Of a stretch of DNA of 64,000 nucleotides, positions 34,224 to 44,905 are shown in pieces; position 1 is the stretch's first letter; every line of letters starts with the position of its first letter. The notes beneath the pieces are model-generated. The model was not told where the DNA came from. It did not search any database and saw nothing but the letters and a program-made list of their open reading frames with translations. The translations under genes and the position numbers were made by a program. The stretch is from Chaetoceros tenuissimus (lineage: Eukaryota; Bacillariophyta; Thalassiosirophyceae; Chaetocerotales; Chaetocerotaceae): contig BLLK01000032.1 of NCBI GenBank assembly GCA_021927905.1, forward strand, positions 62,001-126,000, given 5' to 3'.

Positions 34224-35492
34224 TTAAGCGACCTTCTTCTTGTCAGATGAAAGAGGATGATCGTTGAAACTCTTGTAGTATTGGATTCCCTTAACATCAT
34301 CAACATAGTGACAGGTATTAGCAATTCTCCACATAGCCTTGTACCATGGAGTTGGGTCATAGTTGTACAGTCCCTTTGGCTCAAGGAATGCTTTGATAGC
34401 TGCAGTTGCTTCATCAGCACGGTAGAAAGGCATTTCATGGAAAAGATGGTGTGCAACATGGGTAGATCCAATTTTATGGTGGAAGAAGCAAAAGATTCCA
34501 TATGGACGATCAATAGTGGAAAGTGCTCCCTTAACCCAAGTCCATTGGTCTGCTCCATATTGTGGAACAGATGGATCCGTATGTTGAAGCCAGGTGTAAG
34601 TTACAAGCCAGAAGTTAGTCCACATGTATGGAGCAGTGTACCAAAGGAAAACAGTAAGAAATCCGTGGTCAATGGAGAGCTTCAAAAGCAATCCAAGACT
34701 TGCAATTACTCCAATAGTTGATGCCATAATTTTCATACGAAGCTTTCCAGGGAACATCTTGGAGCTTGGACGGAAGTGGTCAATAATTTCTCCCTCTGCA
34801 AGGAAAGTTCCATCGTTAGCAAGACGTCCAGTAGATGCTAGTCCCATGAGGTATAGTGGCCAACCAAGGACGCAATGAGTGAATACTTGCCATGCAGCAA
34901 AAGCTCCATCTCCCATTGCCTCGTGCCATACAGCATAAAATGACTGACGCTCCCCATTTGGTCCAAGTCCATTCTCTGCTCCGGTAGATGGAACGTGTGA
35001 TTCTCCATCTACGAGGTTATTAGTTCTTCTATGATGCTTAGCATGAGAATATTGCCATGCAAAATATGGCACGAGAAGTGCTTGGTGCATAATGAATCCC
35101 CAGATATCGTTGAAAGTCTGAGATGGAGAGAATGCTCCGTGACCACATTCATGCGCCAAAACCCAGTGGCCAGTCAAAATAGTTCCCATCCAGAATGCAT
35201 AAAAGTTCCACCCAGCGAACCAGGTGAGTCCGTCCATGCTGAAAAGATTTTCTGGAACTTCAGTTGAGATTACAGACTTGGTTGCATACACGAGTGCAGC
35301 AGCCATAGCAGTGTCACGAACCACATACATCATAGAATGCATGTATGATCGCTCAAAGCACTCCTTTGGAATTGCAGCTTTGATTTCTCCTTTGCTTGGA
35401 AGCTCTGGTGCTTTTGGATCAAGCGGGTTGTATGGTGACTTCCATACAGCATCATTTGCTTTTCTTACTTGTGCATTACCTCCCTTTCCCAT
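34224..35492 (-). CDS. FAD2: Delta-12 (omega-6) fatty acid desaturase, ER type
   Basis: The intronless gene encodes 422 residues. All three histidine boxes of a membrane-bound front-of-family desaturase are present: HECGH at 114-118, HAKHH at 150-154 and HVAHH at 345-349, with the accompanying HRRT and HTDPSVP motifs. These chelate the di-iron centre that converts oleoyl to linoleoyl lipid. Hydrophobic segments around 53-70, 90-112, 195-220 and 252-300 span the membrane. The C-terminus KKVA is a KKxx-type ER-retrieval signal and there is no plastid pre-sequence, so an ER acyl-phospholipid enzyme is inferred rather than the plastid FAD6 type. Codons are strongly biased towards those of highly expressed genes. 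Diatom PUFA synthesis (EPA) begins with this step. Confidence 0.93.
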   Translation of the reverse strand: MGKGGNAQVRKANDAVWKSPYNPLDPKAPELPSKGEIKAAIPKECFERSYMHSMMYVVRDTAMAAALVYATKSVISTEVPENLFSMDGLTWFAGWNFYAFWMGTILTGHWVLAHECGHGAFSPSQTFNDIWGFIMHQALLVPYFAWQYSHAKHHRRTNNLVDGESHVPSTGAENGLGPNGERQSFYAVWHEAMGDGAFAAWQVFTHCVLGWPLYLMGLASTGRLANDGTFLAEGEIIDHFRPSSKMFPGKLRMKIMASTIGVIASLGLLLKLSIDHGFLTVFLWYTAPYMWTNFWLVTYTWLQHTDPSVPQYGADQWTWVKGALSTIDRPYGIFCFFHHKIGSTHVAHHLFHEMPFYRADEATAAIKAFLEPKGLYNYDPTPWYKAMWRIANTCHYVDDVKGIQYYKSFNDHPLSSDKKKVA

Positions 35493-36175
35493 GATTTCTT
35501 ATTACTTCACTGTCAAAATGGATTAAACAACTTTTTGTGGCCAATTCTGCAACCAAATGCCGAGAGAAGCATTAAGAAAAGTAAAGTTTAAAACTTGGTG
35601 GTTCTGTGAAGGAAAGGATGACGCGGGAGCCACGTTTGCCTCCAAAATGATGACGAAAATATTTTTGCGCGAAACATCACAATTACATATCAATACATAA
35701 TGGACTATTTAGAATATAGGTTTTGAGTCTTATTGATCATCTTGCAACAGAAATTTCCATTTCGTGATTTGATAAAAATAATAAGTTGTCAGTCTGGATT
35801 AATGCTTGATACAGAGTTCGTATGTGTAAGTCTCGAAGTATTTGGAATGTATGAGAGTAGATCCACAAGAATGTAGATAGATAAAAAAGAATTGAATCTA
35901 CTCTAAGCAGAAACTTTGGTGAATTGCATTCCACCTCAACCCTGAGAGTTGATCTCTTCGAAGCTCAAAACAGACCCGATATGCATGAATGGTTTCTATA
36001 TGTAGTAAGCATTGTGAGAGTAGTCAAAAGAAATCATTCCTCTATTTTCAATATCAATTATAAGGCAAATGTTTATAAACGAAAATTATATTAAGACGAT
36101 TTATACTGAAGAAACAACATTAATCTCTACAGTAAACCTTCTCAGAAGTAGGATCTAGAGAAATCAACCTAAGAT
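35493..36175. other. Intergenic stretch, no gene seen
   Basis: About 680 bp containing the desaturase promoter and the 3' flank of cytochrome c6. The only frame (35737-35934, minus) has no motif. No RNA gene seen. Confidence 0.35.
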
Positions 36176-36767
36176 TTACTCGTCCCATCCAGACTCGGAA
36201 GTAGCGATAACGTAAGATGCTACGTTAGCGATATCTTCCTCCGAAAGACGTCCTCCGAAAGCAGGCATTGCGTTCTTTCCGTTGGTTACCTGGGTCATAA
36301 CAGCCTTCTCGTTACGTCCTCCAGCAAGGTATTGTTCAAGAGCCTCCTTCTCAAGGGTCTTGTCTGGCATGATAACGTTCTGTCCTCCAGCGTGGCAAGC
36401 AGCGCAGTTAGCATTGAAAACCTGCTCTCCAGCTCCAACATCTCCAGCGAAAGCTGGTGCAGCAGCGGATGCAGCGATAGCTGCGGATACAGCAGCAGCT
36501 TGTGCAGCCTGTGATAATGACAACAAAGAAAGTGGTTAGCAATAGAAGGTAGAAGAGACTGTATTACGTCTTGAAGAGGTAGGTAGCAATGTGAAACACT
36601 GCAACTTGAAAAGATACATCATCACTGTGACATATCTTGTTCAAGATCTTCATTCAGATCCTATTCATCCAAAGAAATAGTGCTGTCTTCTCAATACTAA
36701 CCTTCTGTGGGGATACAGAGAATGCAGCAGCGGAAGTTGCAAGGGTTGCGAAAATAGCGAGCTTCAT
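36176..36767 (-). CDS. petJ: Cytochrome c6, thylakoid lumen electron carrier
   Basis: Two exons (36767-36702, 22 codons, and 36508-36176) give 132 residues across a 193-bp intron with a GTTAGT donor. Residues 1-22 ([20 protein letters not shown]) are an ER-type signal with the AAAF cleavage motif needed for diatom plastid import. Residues 23-44 are an Ala-rich thylakoid signal ending APAFAG. The mature domain starts at about D45 and is 88 residues, the normal length. It has the heme motif CAACH (57-61) and the Met ligand in NAMPAFGG. Cytochrome c6 carries electrons from cytochrome b6f to photosystem I. The intron separates the ER signal from the lumen-targeting region. Codons are highly biased, consistent with high expression. 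Confidence 0.93.
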
Positions 36768-37369
36768 TTTAGATATTGTATTGATGTAAAAGATATGACA
36801 GTGAAGTGAGAAAGGCGTGATGTTGCTTGTTGCCTGTTGCGTGCGAGGAGAGGCTCGTTCGTATGAAAACAAAAGAAGGTGTCAAGTGTTTGTTTTCGTG
36901 GATACTGACTAATTTCTTTCTCAATGAAAAGCATGTATTCCTCAACAATCGGAAACCTAGAAACGAGCTTTCGTATTCATAGGTCTCCTTTTGCCTAGGA
37001 AATTTTAAAATAACCGCATCATCTCGGGGGATTCTTCTACAATGGGCTTGCTGTCCTCTCACTTCTACTTGAAGTATCTTGACGATACCCTTCTTCCTTC
37101 CTGTGAGTGGGGTGCTAGAAGGATAGATTTATTAGATTGTAATCGTTTAAATTTTTGAAAAATTCCAAAAAATACAATGACAGCAGACAGCAGCGAGAGA
37201 ACTGAATTTAGATGCAACCACAAGGTCTTACTTCCCACAAACACCAACTACGTCTAACTTCACAAAGCTATTGTCAATCTACTTGTAGAAATGGGTAAGA
37301 TCATTTCTCTGACTTTCCTACAAGCTTCATTCTTATGTGACTTATTTCGCTCCCTCTCACCAATCACCT
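36768..37369. promoter_or_regulatory. Divergent promoter region of cytochrome c6 and the 2OG oxygenase
   Basis: About 600 bp separate the divergent starts. The cytochrome c6 leader is just upstream of its ATG. An ATG at 37291 followed by a GTAAGA donor (37295) could be a short first exon for the oxygenase gene. No coding sequence is otherwise supported. Confidence 0.4.
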
Positions 37370-38213
37370 ATGATAGAAGAAAACATTGCACCGAAAAATG
37401 AAAATACCACCAACATCTTGGGAAATATAGAGAAAACGTCTATTCAAAGTACTACCAAGAATGAGGCAACTATAGTGCGTGAAAATGTTGAAAAAGAGAT
37501 TGTCAAAGGTACTTTACGAATGAAACTAAACAAAATGAGGCATCTAGTAATAAAACAAGCGATTCGACCTGAATACTTGGACTCACTGTTCCCAACTATT
37601 CTCAAATACTTTGATCCACAACAAGTGGAATATAATGGCGGTATAGCAAAGATAAAAAAGTGGAAAATTTCATGTTATTTAGAAGTAATGGAAGGAGGCA
37701 TTCCTTGTACAAATCCAAATACAACGTTACTGAAGGAATGTCAGCCTCTCCTTGACCAATGCAATGATTTATTCCAATCTTGGTATCGTCAGCAAAAGAA
37801 TAAAGACGTGGATGTCAAGAGAATAATGACTTTTATTACAAGGTATACGCCAAATCCAGGAGAAGAAGCGCTTTTGAAACATGTAGACGGAGCAGGTAAA
37901 GTTGATGGTTCTGTCGTAGTTGCATTGCCTATTGATCGATGGTCGGGACCAGAAGAAGAAAATTCATTTGAAGGGCATGGCGGTGGTTTAACCTTTTGGG
38001 ATGGAAGAGGACAACAAGAAATTGACTATGATACTAGATCTGGCGATGTCGCTTTCATCGATCGTGCGGTTTGGCACCAAGGTAAGCTTTTTTCTGAGTG
38101 ATATTCATATGGTTGATATTTTCAAGAATTCGATTATACCTCAAAACATTTTAGCAAATCCAATCACTAAAGGAACAAGATGGGCTCTGGTTATATTTTA
38201 CAAAGTTTGCTGA
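37370..38213 (+). CDS. 2-oxoglutarate/Fe(II)-dependent dioxygenase
   Basis: Exons 37370-38081 and 38155-38213 (73-bp intron) give 256 residues, using the ATG at 37370. An alternative is a tiny first exon ATGG at 37291-37294 spliced over 83 bp to 37378, which changes only the first residues. The double-stranded beta-helix Fe site is visible: H171 and D173 in KHVDG, distal H236 in WHQ, and R246 in TKGTRWALVIFY, which would bind the 2-oxoglutarate carboxylate. The GGGLTFWDG and RSGDVAFIDRAVWH segments are typical of prolyl-4-hydroxylase-like oxygenases. The N-terminal 50 residues are polar with no signal peptide. Substrate is unknown; protein hydroxylation is a reasonable inference. Confidence 0.8.
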
Positions 38214-39647
38214 AAGAAAACACGATGCTAATACAAAATGTAAATAATAGAATATTGATGTTGTCATAATGGACATGTAACTAGTACACAAATTATAATC
38301 TAATATTACTGCTTGAACACTTTATAATTTGAAGTATAGGCATTACACTCTTTTGCATTAAAGGTGTCATTGAAAAGAAGAATGCTGATATTCAAGATGT
38401 AAAATATTTGAAAATTTGTCGAATCTCTGAAATGTCGATTTGGAAAGATGAAATGATAGGTACGTACAGAAATTTTGTAAATAAATTGAGTTGATATTAT
38501 TTGAGCTGAAACGCAACAGAGGGGACAGTTCAATACCAGTCGCATCGCTGATGGATGATGGAAGAATAATCTCAACATTGAGCCGAACAAACTGGATATT
38601 TTTTATTTTCTTGGACAAGCGGGACTTGAAATGGCTATTCTCTTACTCTTCAAGTATTACAATATATTATCCAATGATGCGCATTTTACCTAAATAAGTA
38701 AGAGTATACATACGAACTACTAACCGTTTATTATTTCAAGTATATTTCAGTACGAGTCAGTAGGGTTGTCGAGAATAACTCGTGACTTAGTGCCTATTCA
38801 GGATAGTACAAATTTCAAATGTACTGGATAATTTTTTGCATTAGCTTGGCATGATGGCAAAATAAGCATACCAACAAAATCAAAATACGTAGTGCTATTC
38901 ATCATCCACCATGATTCCTTCATTTCACTTCCTTCTGAAATATTGCATGACAAATTGAATAAGTACGGAGAATTCTTCAATTCGGAAACGTTAGAATGGT
39001 ACATTTTTGGTAATGTTTCAAAAGAACATTAACATAGGAAAGAATGTCTTGTCAAACACCACGTCATCAATTCAAAAAATGTCTCCCAAACTTGATCATG
39101 GCGACGCCCAAATCACGCTCCACTAATAGAGAAAAGCGGACTATTTGTTTCAAATCAATACAAAGTGCTGTTTGTAATAGCAGTTGCTTAGACCGACTTG
39201 TTGCCTTTGTGGTTTATTGTCTTCAATCCATCCTCTGATGCTTTACAACTATAAAGTGTTCTATGAAGTAGACAACGATATGTCACTGAAGGAAAATCGT
39301 TGTTGAGTGTGCAAACTGAAACTCATTCCCTTGTTCCTTCTTCCTATCACTACTTCTGAGTGGTTCAGAATACCCCGCTGAAATGTCATGACATGATCAA
39401 AATATCATCTTATTTTGTCTAGTTTACAAAAATGTCAATCTTACTTGAAGTGAATCGTACGTAAGTGGATTCTGCTTAGATGGTTCTCGCGAGACGCTTC
39501 TTCTTCGGTGATTTTCGAGGAAGGGACAGGGAATGGTACATAGGTTCAATGGTGAAACGTTTACCGCAAACAACGCAACAACACCCGCCACCCCTCTGAC
39601 ATAAATTACCAGAGGAACACTTCCTTCATTCATACCATTCAATTAAA
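38214..39647. other. Intergenic stretch of about 1.4 kb, no supported gene
   Basis: Several small frames (38306-38618 minus, 38491-38697 plus, 38798-39004 minus, 39044-39238 plus, 39424-39642 minus) have no recognisable motif and low-complexity AT-rich codons. The 3' part must hold the promoter of the DUF6824 gene. No tRNA, snoRNA boxes or repeats were seen. Confidence 0.35.
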
Positions 39648-40679
39648 ATGTGCCGTCCAAACGATCCAGTATCTCTCCTATCTACACCTGAACTGGAACA
39701 ATTTGCAAAGGCTGAGAGAAGCTCTCCAGTCCAGACAAAGAAAACTGATGATGCAGATCTCCTAGTTTCTCTCAAGTCTAAGGATCAAGTTCACCAGTTA
39801 CCTGTGAAGAAGCGTATGTCTTCCCCAGCAGCTAGCATCAACAGTGCTGATGCTGAGACTAATAACCTTGCTGAGGTCCCAAAGAGCAGTTCGCCTGCTG
39901 CTGAACCTTCCAAGAAGAGAGCTACATCTATTGAGGCAGCTAGAGCAACTGATCCTTCCAAGGGTATGGAAGATGTTTCAGAGCACGACGTCCTCTGCGG
40001 AAGAGGAGGAGCAACTAATGTTCATCCTGGAAACAGATACTTTAGAAGCCTCATCAACAAGTTCCGCGATCAGTACCTTAGATCCAGAAAGATTGATAAA
40101 CCGCACATCTCAAGAGCAATCGTTACCGAGATCAGAAACCGAAATGGACGCTTCTTGAAAAAGGATGAAAAGCTCGGTCTCTGGTTCGAGATTGGAGATG
40201 ATCTTGCAAGAGAGAAGACAAGCCAAGCCCTTCGTCAGAGAGCACCTGACCATCGTCGCCGCCTCATGGTAGAAGATCAGAAACGCTTACATGAGCTCAC
40301 CACAGGAACTAAGGCTCCTTCTTCTAACCCAATGGCTGTAATGCCAGCTCCTCCTGCGCTTCCATCTTCCCAGTACCTTCAAATGCCATTTCCTCAAATG
40401 AATCCAATGCCTGGACAGATGAATCTAGGAATGGAGAAATCACAAGTAGACACATTCTCCATGGGAGGACTAAATAGCGCTCAACCAGATAACCTAGCTA
40501 TGCAACTCAGAGCTGTCAACAATATGGGAGGTAATGGGAATAATTCCATGGTAAACCAAAACCAATCAAACGAGCTCCTTGTACAATATTTGGCTGTGAA
40601 GGAGAGACAAATGGAACTACAACACCATCTTCACACATTGGCGGAGATGAAACTGAAGATGAAGTTGGGAATGATGTAA
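39648..40679 (+). CDS. DUF6824-domain protein (diatom family), first of two
   Basis: Intronless, 343 residues. The conserved domain spans about 105-205: EHDVLCGRGGATNVHPGNRY, then KPHISRAIVTEIRNRNGRFL, KKDEKLGLWFEIGDDLA and EKTSQALRQRAPDHRRR. These match the DUF6824 domain that is expanded in diatoms and other stramenopiles; its basic residues suggest nucleic-acid binding, but the function is unproven. N-terminal 100 residues are Ser/Thr/Lys-rich and disordered. The C-terminal third is Met/Asn/Pro/Gln-rich and ends in a Met- and Leu-rich helix (YLAVKERQMELQHHLH). Codons are more biased than in the neighbours. A nuclear regulator is inferred. Confidence 0.75.
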   Translation: MCRPNDPVSLLSTPELEQFAKAERSSPVQTKKTDDADLLVSLKSKDQVHQLPVKKRMSSPAASINSADAETNNLAEVPKSSSPAAEPSKKRATSIEAARATDPSKGMEDVSEHDVLCGRGGATNVHPGNRYFRSLINKFRDQYLRSRKIDKPHISRAIVTEIRNRNGRFLKKDEKLGLWFEIGDDLAREKTSQALRQRAPDHRRRLMVEDQKRLHELTTGTKAPSSNPMAVMPAPPALPSSQYLQMPFPQMNPMPGQMNLGMEKSQVDTFSMGGLNSAQPDNLAMQLRAVNNMGGNGNNSMVNQNQSNELLVQYLAVKERQMELQHHLHTLAEMKLKMKLGMM

Positions 40680-41663
40680 ATTTTCACAGCAACATCTGTC
40701 TTTCTTGACACACCACAACAGTACAGTAATTTATATAAGATTTTAATAATACATTGTTTTAACTAAATAAATCTCTTTAGTATTTCTATTGTTCAAAAGA
40801 AAAAAACGAAGTGTGTTTTTCATGTGACCCTCAATCCCTTTTCCTTGTTCTTCTCCAAGGAGGCAAGAACAGAGAACTCAGAGAACAAGGAAGGCAAATT
40901 CGGATTAACTACGAGTATGTTTGATCTGACATAAGAGAAAACCAGGTTCCCTATGAGTGTACGTATCTCCTTCAGTATCCATTCCCACTTGACCGGAATG
41001 TGAAATGTCGAAACGGCATCCGATGGTAATCAGAAGGAACCATAGACGAAAAGCTTTTTTTCAAAACCAAGAATCGGTCTTCGTTTTATCCGGTAAGCTT
41101 TCGCTTAATTTTGACTGTTCTCCTCTTCCCATCTTAATTTCCTTGCTATGATTGGAGAAGGCTGAAATGTTGCAATATAGTTTCTACGAATGTTGTAACT
41201 AATTGGAAATCAGCTCATTGTTAGCAGGGATGAAGCAATAAAAGAAGATGCAGTATTTTCACATGCATTTCTATCCTCAAAGTGTATTTCGAATAAAAAG
41301 ACTTGCCTTAATCGTCTCGACAGAGCCATGGGGCCACTCTTCTCGACTCTTTTGCTACTTTTTCTGTTTCTCTCATTGCAGGTTAGAGGCTGAAAGCTGA
41401 ATCTCTTTTCAGATTTTGTGCAACTACTGCCAGAACTTTCATTGAGAAATGATGCTGTATTTCCAGTTGTCATGAGATTCTATTCGATTAAAGTGAAGAG
41501 AAGGATTACAAATGGAATTCGACTAAGATCTTCTGAATGTGATTATATTTGAAATTTCAAAAAGTCTTTACGATTCATTCATTAGTATTTAATCGGTGGT
41601 GTTAATCTTTCTAGAGTTACTCAAAAACTAATAATTACTTAATACAATCCCTACGTATTGTCA
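40680..41663. other. Intergenic stretch, no gene seen
   Basis: About 980 bp between the DUF6824 gene (plus) and the five-TM gene (minus), i.e. the 3' flanks of both. One 87-residue minus-strand frame (41210-41473) has no motif. No RNA gene seen. Confidence 0.35.
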
Positions 41664-43655
41664 TCAACAAGGAGCAATCTCTACACCACACATCTCAGGG
41701 TTCACAAATGATAAATCTTCTTCGCCCTCTTCATCTTCATCCCCTTTAGTGCCGCCTTCAACGCTTGTCTCAAGTTCATCATCATCGATATCTCGAGATA
41801 GATCATCATCCAAGAGTGCACCACCAATCGCTGCTCCTCCAACTACAGCACCTGCTGCCCCTGCAGCAAGAGCAGGATTATCACCAAATCCATCATCATC
41901 ATCATCAGCGGCATCTTGCCCTTGTGTTTTCCTCTCGGTGTTCTTGGAGTAGTAATAATCTTCTGGCTCATCATCTTCAAGGGTTGGTGTCAAAGCTGAT
42001 CTAAATGTAAACAGCAACATACCAAAGACCAAAACAAGAATCATTGTAGTAAGCATCCAGAACTGAGTGTTTGGAAGTTCTGTACAAACACCTTGATGAA
42101 ATAGATTTGTGTAGATATCATTGATATTGCTACATTCAATCAAATCTCTACACTTGTCAGTCACATCAATGAAGGAAGAGAAACTAAGATTCACTGCACC
42201 GAGATTAGATTTCAAACCATCCAAGGATCCCTCAGCACCTCCACAAATTTGCTCCCATTGTGCTTGGTTTTGATCTAACAACAGCCTAAGATCTGAAACA
42301 GCTTGATTTCCATCTTTTAATTCATTTGAAAGTTTGTCTACTGCATCATATCCAATGAAATCTCCTTGACAAGACTATCAACGCGGGTAAAGAAAGTGAG
42401 AAACTGTTGTATGGCGAAAGGAGATTGACATTACATCCATTGATCGAAATCGACAACTTACATTAAAGACATAAAAGTCAAAAATCTGTGTGGTGTACTC
42501 ATCCAAGTTTTGAGCATCAACTATTTCTTTTACAAAACTTTCTGGATTTTTGTAGTCTCCACCCATACACAAATCTAATCAGAAAGAAGAATCAGGGTAA
42601 GTTTCTGAAATGGTCATGTGGCTACATCAGACAAAACGAAGAGAAAAACCCTAGACTTTTACTCACCACTGTTTACAACAATTACTGACGACAATACAGC
42701 AACTACAATCGCCGTAAAAATAAGAATCAAGAAGTATAGTGGAAGTACCACCCATTTCTGAACCATGAAAAAGGTGCGTACTTTTGGTCCAAAAGTAGCC
42801 ATGTAAGCACCAAGACTGAGAAATGTAGACAAGACAATGATTGCGATGGAATAATAGGAAACCAGTCCATAGTTTTCTGCTGTTTCCACTGCTAGGTCCA
42901 CTTCTCCCTGAACTCTGTAAAGCTCGGAGTCAAAATTTTCTTTCAAATTGGTCAATTCTCCGCGAGTAAAATCAGAAAGCTGCGTCAATAAATCAACAAC
43001 TAATTTTGCCTCTTCATCCCAATCTTGAATTGTATTCCCGTTACCTTCTTCCATAGAGTTACACAGTCCTTCATTCAAAATCTCAATTGCAGCATCACGA
43101 ATAGGAATAGTGTCTTCACCAGCAACAATGACATCTGAAGCAATAGCACTGACTTCATTTGCAAGACCCGCTACATCATCCGCCCCATCTTTGATTAAAT
43201 CAAATCCATCTTGAAGCGAAGAACTGACTTTGACAAAGAAAATCATCCCAGCTAAGAGTGAAGCGACAGAACAAAACATGACTATCGAACGATACGTTTT
43301 ATGTCTACATGGTGCATGTGAACTTTGACGCAATCTTTGACCCGATAATACTCCTCCTTTCTTTCCACAAAATAGCAACAAGAGAGTAATAAGCATCCAC
43401 AGAATGAAAACAGCAAGTATAAATACTCCAATAAAAATAGTTCCCTTTGAATAATCTGCAATCAAAGGAGTTGCTCGAGTATTGATGACTTCTGCTAGAT
43501 CTGTTGTATGACCAAATCTAGGTACATTATTGATTGCCCACACCGTGAATGGCTGTGATTGAATTGGATATGTTAGAACTAGTTCACGAACAACTTTTTC
43601 ACATTGACTTGTGCAAACTTACTGCATCATAGGCTGAAGAATTGGTGAGATCCAT
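41664..43655 (-). CDS. Five-TM membrane protein, prominin/tweety-like topology
   Basis: Four exons (43655-43623, 43552-42667, 42574-42462, 42374-41664) read in one frame through introns of 70, 92 and 87 bp for 580 residues. Five hydrophobic segments lie at about 49-73, 100-121, 244-266, 278-304 and 449-468. Loops alternate in length: a 26-residue basic loop, a 120-residue helical loop with acidic residues, a 12-residue basic loop, then a 145-residue Cys-containing loop. This N-out, two-large-ectodomain layout matches prominins and tweety homologues, although I see no diagnostic motif. The C-terminal 110 residues are very acidic with Ala/Gly-rich helix and end CGVEIAPC. It may act in membrane protrusions or as an anion channel; that is inference. 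Confidence 0.7.
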
Positions 43656-44187
43656 GTTACTAAAGAGATTCAGCTATGTTGTTAAGGAATACCTGAACTA
43701 TGAACCTTATATATTTTTCAAGTAAGACTCAACGATGCGCGATGTACTACAACAAGGTCTTGCATTACAACATCCATAATAATTGAAACATTGAAACCTA
43801 CCACAGACAGGAGACAGGAGGAACACAAAGGAGGAAAGAGAAATTATGGATCTCCCAACGCCTGTCTAAACTAGCTTAAATATGAGCTAGTCAAGTGTTT
43901 AGAGCTGATTCATAACGGATAACCTATTTTATCACCAAAAGCAACATGTCCTTGAAATAGACAGCTGTTTTGACACTCCACGTGCTTCGCACCACCATCT
44001 GCTGCTTTTGAAGAACAGCTGTTTTAGTATGTTCCCAAGCGCTCCTCTCTCTGTCAAGCCATCCATTTTCATTGGAAAAAGCATTCCTTCTTCCTCGTTC
44101 CGTATCGAGAAAGCTTTCTCACTCCATAATCTTCAAACGAAATAGGAATAAACTCATTCATAAATAAGTCATTACCTAGTTACTACA
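43656..44187. promoter_or_regulatory. Divergent promoter region, five-TM gene and small gene
   Basis: About 530 bp between divergent starts, so it should carry both promoters. No coding sequence or RNA motif is evident. Confidence 0.35.
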
Positions 44188-44595
44188 ATGAATATCAAGA
44201 GCAGACAATCATCGAGCATTGCATTGGACAAAAAAGGAATCATGATCATGCCATCAAAAAGCATTCTCGACTCGGAGGAAAACTCCCAGAGTGCAGAGCT
44301 ACGTTATGACGCCTCCACCTGGAGAATGTACTACCGCATTGTAAATGGAAGGAAACGTAGAACAGAAATAATACAAAAGAGAAATGCTGCTGCTGGTATC
44401 ACAGGTCAAGTCAGGAAGCGTTCCGAGATAGTTGGTCCCTCTTCTACCATGCTAGAGAGTAGTAGTCCCAATGACTTGTCTTTGGAAACTAGGACTCGTG
44501 CTCGTAGCTTCACTCGTCCTCGTTCCTCTTCTGCACTATCGGAAGCTACTTCATCTTCATTTGTAGATGAAGGTATCTTTACGCTTGAGCTCTAG
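44188..44595 (+). CDS. Unrecognised small basic protein
   Basis: A 135-residue single-exon frame starts MNIKSRQSSSIALD. A short conserved-looking block, YDASTWRMYYRIVNGRKRRT, is flanked by Ser/Arg-rich disordered sequence (SFTRPRSSSALSEATSSS). The protein is basic with no signal peptide or membrane span. I do not recognise a family. The local codon use resembles the DUF6824 gene, and the frame is well isolated, so it is probably real. Function unknown. Confidence 0.5.
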   Translation: MNIKSRQSSSIALDKKGIMIMPSKSILDSEENSQSAELRYDASTWRMYYRIVNGRKRRTEIIQKRNAAAGITGQVRKRSEIVGPSSTMLESSSPNDLSLETRTRARSFTRPRSSSALSEATSSSFVDEGIFTLEL

Positions 44596-44905
44596 AGTCC
44601 ATGGCTAACGTGGAGTTTCCATGGATCAACTCGAATTGGAGTATTAGGGATGTTACCGCTTGGTATCACAAATATTTGCATCTTCCATGCAATCAATAGG
44701 ACCACAAACCATATGCTAATGTATATAGATAGATATTGTACAAATTGAAAAATCAAGCCAGAACCGTCAGAGGAGGCTCTTGTTGCTGTTACGCTACCAC
44801 ATGTTGAATATAAGAAAAACTGCTACACATGTTGAATATAATAAAGTAAAATTGAATATAGCTATCAACCTTTGGAACTTATTTTCACTCCACGGATTAC
44901 TTATC
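44596..44905. other. Intergenic stretch, no gene seen
   Basis: 310 bp of AT-rich 3' flanking DNA between the small gene and the gamma-COP paralogue. A short direct repeat, CACATGTTGAATATAA, occurs near 44798-44815 and 44825-44841. No gene seen. Confidence 0.4.

Noticed and set aside
38306-39238. Several 60-94 residue frames in the 1.4-kb spacer
   Set aside because: None carries a motif, and frames on both strands overlap each other, as expected of non-coding AT-rich DNA.
44798-44841. Short direct repeat CACATGTTGAATATAA
   Set aside because: 16 bp only, in a 3' flank; could be chance or slippage. Not considered a mobile element.
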